5,638 nt of DNA, from positions 1-5,638 of the forward strand of contig JAPORI010000028.1 of NCBI GenBank assembly GCA_026710225.1, read 5' to 3'. Source of the DNA: Betaproteobacteria bacterium (GTDB lineage: Bacteria > Pseudomonadota > Gammaproteobacteria > Tethybacterales > Tethybacteraceae). This document shows, piece after piece, positions 5,419 to 5,638 of the stretch. A program made the translations under genes and the position numbers. How positions within the stretch are numbered: position 1 is the stretch's first letter; each line of letters opens with the position of its first letter. The notes beneath the pieces are model-generated. The model saw only the letters and a list, made by a program, of their open reading frames with translations. It searched no databases and had not been told where the DNA came from.

Positions 5419-5638
5419 TTAATGGTCTTCCTTGGCGTGGTTGATCGTGTAGCGGGGGATTTCAATGGTCAAATCCTCGGATGCAACCAGCGCCTGACAG
5501 GACAGGCGCGATTCCTGTTCCAGACCCCAAGCCTTGTCAAGCAAGTCGTCTTCATCCTCAGTCGCTTCGTTTAGTGAATCAAATCCGCTGCGCACGATTA
5601 CGTGACAGGTGGTGCAGGCGCAAGATTTTTCGCAGGCG
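5419..5638 (-). CDS. fdx: ISC-type [2Fe-2S] ferredoxin, C-terminal part
   Basis: The gene runs off the right edge; the last 72 residues and the TAA (5419-5421) are present. The fragment starts with ACEKSCACTTC, which carries three of the four cluster-binding cysteines (fragment positions 2, 8 and 11) and the extra conserved one at 6. The fourth ligand is in RLSCQA (position 47). The end IPRYTINHAKEDH is characteristic of the Fdx of the isc operon and nearly matches E. coli Fdx. It supplies electrons for cluster assembly on IscU. Roughly the first 40 residues lie outside the window. hscA usually precedes it, but cannot be checked here. Confidence 0.97.
   Translation of the reverse strand, partial: ACEKSCACTTCHVIVRSGFDSLNEATEDEDDLLDKAWGLEQESRLSCQALVASEDLTIEIPRYTINHAKEDH

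Noticed and set aside
4717..5574. 285-codon open frame on the + strand opposite prepilin peptidase, iscX and fdx
   Set aside because: It is antisense to three well-recognised genes, has no recognisable motif, and is explained by GC-rich codon use on the other strand.
1..5638. CRISPR array, tRNA, rRNA or insertion sequence
   Set aside because: No regularly spaced repeats, tRNA-like cloverleaf, rRNA stretch or transposase frame was seen on either strand.

Overview
The window looks like proteobacterial chromosome, most likely from a beta- or gammaproteobacterium. The main evidence is the fdx-iscX pair (the tail of an isc iron-sulfur operon) and the prepilin peptidase-coaE pair; both are classic arrangements in those classes. 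The ferredoxin tail and IscX are close to the Escherichia coli proteins over their whole visible length. The exact genus cannot be read from the sequence.

The window has two parts with clearly different base composition. The left part (about 1-2880) is AT-rich and reads like an accessory locus for a cell-surface polysaccharide or secondary metabolite. On the + strand there is the tail of an unidentified gene (3-101), then an FkbH-like HAD/GNAT two-domain protein (124-1782). Facing it on the - strand is a tight two-gene unit: an acyl carrier protein (2417-2662) followed one base later by a GNAT-type acyltransferase (1828-2415). Characterised FkbH proteins take a glyceryl unit from 1,3-bisphosphoglycerate and load it on an acyl carrier protein, so these three genes could form a small acyl-loading and transfer module. 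That link is inference. The 277 bases upstream of the acyl carrier protein hold no convincing full gene, but contain a 9-bp inverted repeat, a run of nine C, and a 30-codon reading frame whose stop overlaps the carrier protein's start codon.

The right part (about 2940-5638) is GC-richer housekeeping DNA, all coded on the - strand. Read in the direction of transcription it holds: the C-terminal 72 residues of the isc [2Fe-2S] ferredoxin, iscX, an intrinsic terminator whose hairpin includes the iscX stop codon, a type IV prepilin peptidase overlapping coaE by four bases, and after a gap with a possible promoter, a secreted protein with two glycine-zipper blocks. The ferredoxin and IscX serve Fe-S cluster assembly, the prepilin peptidase processes pilins or pseudopilins, CoaE makes coenzyme A, and the glycine-zipper protein is probably an envelope protein.

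Coenzyme A is the source of the 4'-phosphopantetheine arm needed by the acyl carrier protein, but the two regions differ in composition and orientation, so there is no sign that they are co-regulated.
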